A stretch of 64,000 nucleotides of DNA from CAVWSM01 sp963798505. GTDB taxonomy: Bacteria; Actinomycetota; Actinomycetes; Jiangellales; Jiangellaceae. This document shows, in pieces, positions 61,986-64,000 of this stretch. Below the pieces are notes generated by a model. It was not told where the DNA came from. It was given only the letters and a program-made list of their open reading frames with translations, and did no database searches. Every line of letters begins with the position of its first letter. Positions within the stretch are counted from its first letter, which is position 1. Position numbers and translations under genes: made by a program. The DNA is taken from NCBI GenBank assembly GCA_963798505.1, contig CAWCTX010000009.1, positions 124,001 through 188,000 of the forward strand, given 5' to 3'.

Positions 61986-64000
61986 TCAGGCCCTCTCTTG
62001 GTCGAGCAGCAGGTCGCCGATCACCTTGCGAGCCCAGCGCAGCAGCTCGACGTCGCGTACGGGCTGCCCGCCGATCGCTCGGGTCGACGGCCTTGGCACA
62101 AGGATCGTACGCACCGCAGCCTTCACCAGCGATTTCGGGTACAGACGGGCGAGCCGGACCTGCTGCGAGTCCTTGAGCTCGAGCGGCCCGAACCGTATGT
62201 GGTTGCCGGCCTGCACCACCTCGTGCAGCCCGACACGCCGGGCGAAGGCCCGGAACCGGGCGACCTCCAGCAGGTTGGCCACGGGCTCGGGCACGTTGCC
62301 GTAGCGGTCGTCGAGCTCGTCCCTGATGGACGCGATCGCGGCGTCACTGACGGCCTCGGACAGCCGGCGGTAGATCTCCAGCCGCAGCCTCTCGCTCGGC
62401 ACGTAGTCGTGCGGCAGGTGGGCGTCGACCGGGAGGTCGATCCGCACCTCGGGTTCGTCGGGCGGCGCCTCGCCCTTGAACTCCTCGACCGCCTCACCGA
62501 CCATGCGCACATAGAGATCGAAGCCCACGTCGGCGATGCGGCCCGACTGCTCGGCTCCGAGCAGGTTGCCGGCCCCGCGGATCTCCAGGTCTTTCATGGC
62601 GACCTGCATGCCGGCACCGAGATCGGTGTGCTGGGCGATCGTGGCCAGACGCTGGTAGGCCTCTTCCGTGAGGGGCTTGTCGCGGGGATAGAAGAAGTAG
62701 GCGTAGGCCCGCTCGCGACCGCGACCCACCCGACCACGGAGCTGGTGCATCTGCGACAGGCCGAGCCGCTCGGACCGGTCGACGATGAGTGTGTTGGCGT
62801 TGGAGATGTCGAGGCCGGTCTCGACGATCGTGGTGCAGACGAGGACGTCGGCGCGCCTCTCCCAGAAGTCCTGGATGACCTGCTCCAGCGCGTGCTCCCC
62901 CATCTGGCCGTGCGCGGTGACGATGCGCGCCTCGGGCAGCAGCTCGCGCAGCCTGGCCGCCGCCCGCTCGATCGTGTCGACGCGGTTGTGCACGAAGAAC
63001 ACCTGACCCTCGCGCAGCAGCTCGCGGCGGATCGCGGCACCGACCTGCTTCTCGTCGTAGCCGCCGACGTAGGTGAGCACCGGGTGCCGCTCCTCGGGCG
63101 GCGTCTGGATCACCGACATGTCGCGGATGCCGGTGATCGACATCTCCAGCGTGCGCGGAATCGGAGTCGCCGACATGGTGAGCACGTCGACATTGGCGCG
63201 TAGGTGCTTGATCTGCTCCTTGTGCTCGACACCGAAGCGCTGCTCCTCGTCGACGACAAGCAGCCCGAGGTCCTTGAACCGCACGTTGCCCGACAGCAGC
63301 CGGTGCGTGCCGATGACGACGTCGATGCTGCCCTCGGCCAGACCGGCAAGCACTGCCTCGGCTTCCGCGTCGGACTGGAAGCGCGAGAGCGCCCGCACCG
63401 CGACGGGGAACGCCGCGTAGCGCTCGGCGAACGTCTGCTGGTGCTGTTGCACGAGCAGTGTGGTGGGCACGAGCACCGCGACCTGCTTGCCTTCTTGTAC
63501 GGCCTTGAATGCCGCCCGCACGGCGATCTCGGTCTTGCCGTAGCCGACGTCGCCGGCGATGACGCGGTCCATGGGGATCGGCCGCTCCATGTCGCGTTTG
63601 ACCTCGTCGATCGTGGTCAGCTGGTCGGGGGTCTCGACGTAGGGGAACGCGTCCTCCAGCTCGCGCTGCCACGGCGTGTCGGGCCCGAAGACGAAACCGG
63701 GGGCGGCCAGTCGCGCCGCGTAGAGCTTGATGAGCTCGGCGGCGATCTCACGTACGGCCTTGCGGGCCCTGGCCTTGCGCGCCGACCAGTCCGAGCCGCC
63801 GATGCGGTCGAGCGTCGGCGCGTCGCCGCCGACGTAGCGCGTCACCTGCTCGAGTGCGTCGGTGGGTACGTAGAGCCGGTCGGCCGGTTGACCTCGCTTC
63901 GAGGGCGCGTACTCCACCACGAGGTATTCCCTTGTCGCCCCTTGCACCGTGCGCTGGGTCATCTCGACGTAGCGCCCGACACCGTGCTGGTCGTGCACGA
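61986..64000 (-). CDS. mfd: transcription-repair coupling factor Mfd (partial, C-terminal two thirds)
   Basis: 670 residues visible; the N-terminus lies beyond 64000. Mfd displaces stalled RNA polymerase and recruits UvrA. The polymerase-interacting CarD-like domain starts the visible part (DQHGVGRYVEM). The RecG-like helicase follows: Walker A variant AGDVGYGKTEIA, LLVVDEEQRFGVEHKE (DEEQ box), TMSATPIPRTLEMS and QLRGRVGRGRERAYAYF. The TRCF domain (EVRIDLPVDAHLPHDYV) closes it. 7 nt upstream of the lipoprotein gene. Confidence 0.96.
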   Translation of the reverse strand, partial: VHDQHGVGRYVEMTQRTVQGATREYLVVEYAPSKRGQPADRLYVPTDALEQVTRYVGGDAPTLDRIGGSDWSARKARARKAVREIAAELIKLYAARLAAPGFVFGPDTPWQRELEDAFPYVETPDQLTTIDEVKRDMERPIPMDRVIAGDVGYGKTEIAVRAAFKAVQEGKQVAVLVPTTLLVQQHQQTFAERYAAFPVAVRALSRFQSDAEAEAVLAGLAEGSIDVVIGTHRLLSGNVRFKDLGLLVVDEEQRFGVEHKEQIKHLRANVDVLTMSATPIPRTLEMSITGIRDMSVIQTPPEERHPVLTYVGGYDEKQVGAAIRRELLREGQVFFVHNRVDTIERAAARLRELLPEARIVTAHGQMGEHALEQVIQDFWERRADVLVCTTIVETGLDISNANTLIVDRSERLGLSQMHQLRGRVGRGRERAYAYFFYPRDKPLTEEAYQRLATIAQHTDLGAGMQVAMKDLEIRGAGNLLGAEQSGRIADVGFDLYVRMVGEAVEEFKGEAPPDEPEVRIDLPVDAHLPHDYVPSERLRLEIYRRLSEAVSDAAIASIRDELDDRYGNVPEPVANLLEVARFRAFARRVGLHEVVQAGNHIRFGPLELKDSQQVRLARLYPKSLVKAAVRTILVPRPSTRAIGGQPVRDVELLRWARKVIGDLLLDQERA

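Noticed and set aside
1..64000. CRISPR arrays, insertion sequences, integrases, prophage genes or rRNA
   Set aside because: No regularly spaced repeats, transposase or integrase motifs or rRNA sequence were found. The accessory block has no visible mobility gene.

Overview
The window is high-GC (roughly 70%) DNA from an actinobacterium. Mycothiol S-conjugate amidase (mca), the IdeR/DtxR-type iron boxes and the gene orders point there. Two blocks follow the order I recall for Mycobacterium tuberculosis: yyaL / small membrane protein / mca / DUF4307 / greA ... metB ... cbs / SGNH hydrolase / thiolase (compare Rv1084-Rv1074c), and mfd / mazG / lipoprotein / eno / ftsB-like / DUF501 / ppx (compare Rv1020-Rv1026). 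A Nocardioidaceae-like genus (Nocardioides, Aeromicrobium) is my best guess. No rRNA is present to settle it.

Layout. 1-4.5 kb: iron-siderophore uptake operon (ATPase, binding lipoprotein, fused double permease, siderophore-interacting reductase cut by the window edge) behind two iron-regulator boxes. 4.5-14 kb: YyaL-type thioredoxin-fold protein, a NarL-type two-component system divergent from a three-gene ABC exporter, then the mca/DUF4307/greA core. 14-21.9 kb: a four-gene operon (toastrack protein, DUF2089 regulator, DrrA/DrrB exporter), ilvA, and a MarR-MFS-MFS operon. 21.9-31.4 kb: a degraded stretch, then a large LAL/LuxR regulator divergent from two epoxide hydrolases, a third alpha/beta hydrolase, a one-cysteine thioredoxin-like protein and an MFS exporter. 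It sits between greA and metB and looks like an inserted accessory island. 31.4-45.4 kb: mobA, GNAT, an OmpR-type two-component system with a shared DNA box, a lipoprotein-adaptor-ATPase-permease efflux operon, metB/ASCH, a YczE/MocR pair, an ECF sigma factor, msrA and a hydrolase. 45.4-64 kb: mostly housekeeping (cbs, thiolase, BI-1 family, tRNA, peptide deformylase, ACT protein, NDH-2, uracil-DNA glycosylase, secreted GH10 xylanase with a CGAAANTTTCG operator, ppx, eno, amidohydrolase, mazG, mfd).

A dominant oddity is reading-frame damage. Thirteen recognisable genes carry at least 16 single +1 shifts. Each can be repaired by deleting one A or T, even though the DNA is about 70% G+C. Most of these genes are otherwise well conserved and sit in coupled operons, so sequence error is the simplest explanation. 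They are listed as frameshifted genes and their products should be read as probably functional. The best biology here: the DUF1349-like domain inside an ABC permease; the TCTCAG-N5-TCTTAG box upstream of both a response regulator and its neighbouring efflux operon; a lipoprotein with duplicated CMR...PDP motifs; the LAL/epoxide-hydrolase island; the toastrack-DUF2089-DrrAB operon; a class I tRNA with a UAA anticodon; and an 11-mer repeated in three intergenic hairpins.
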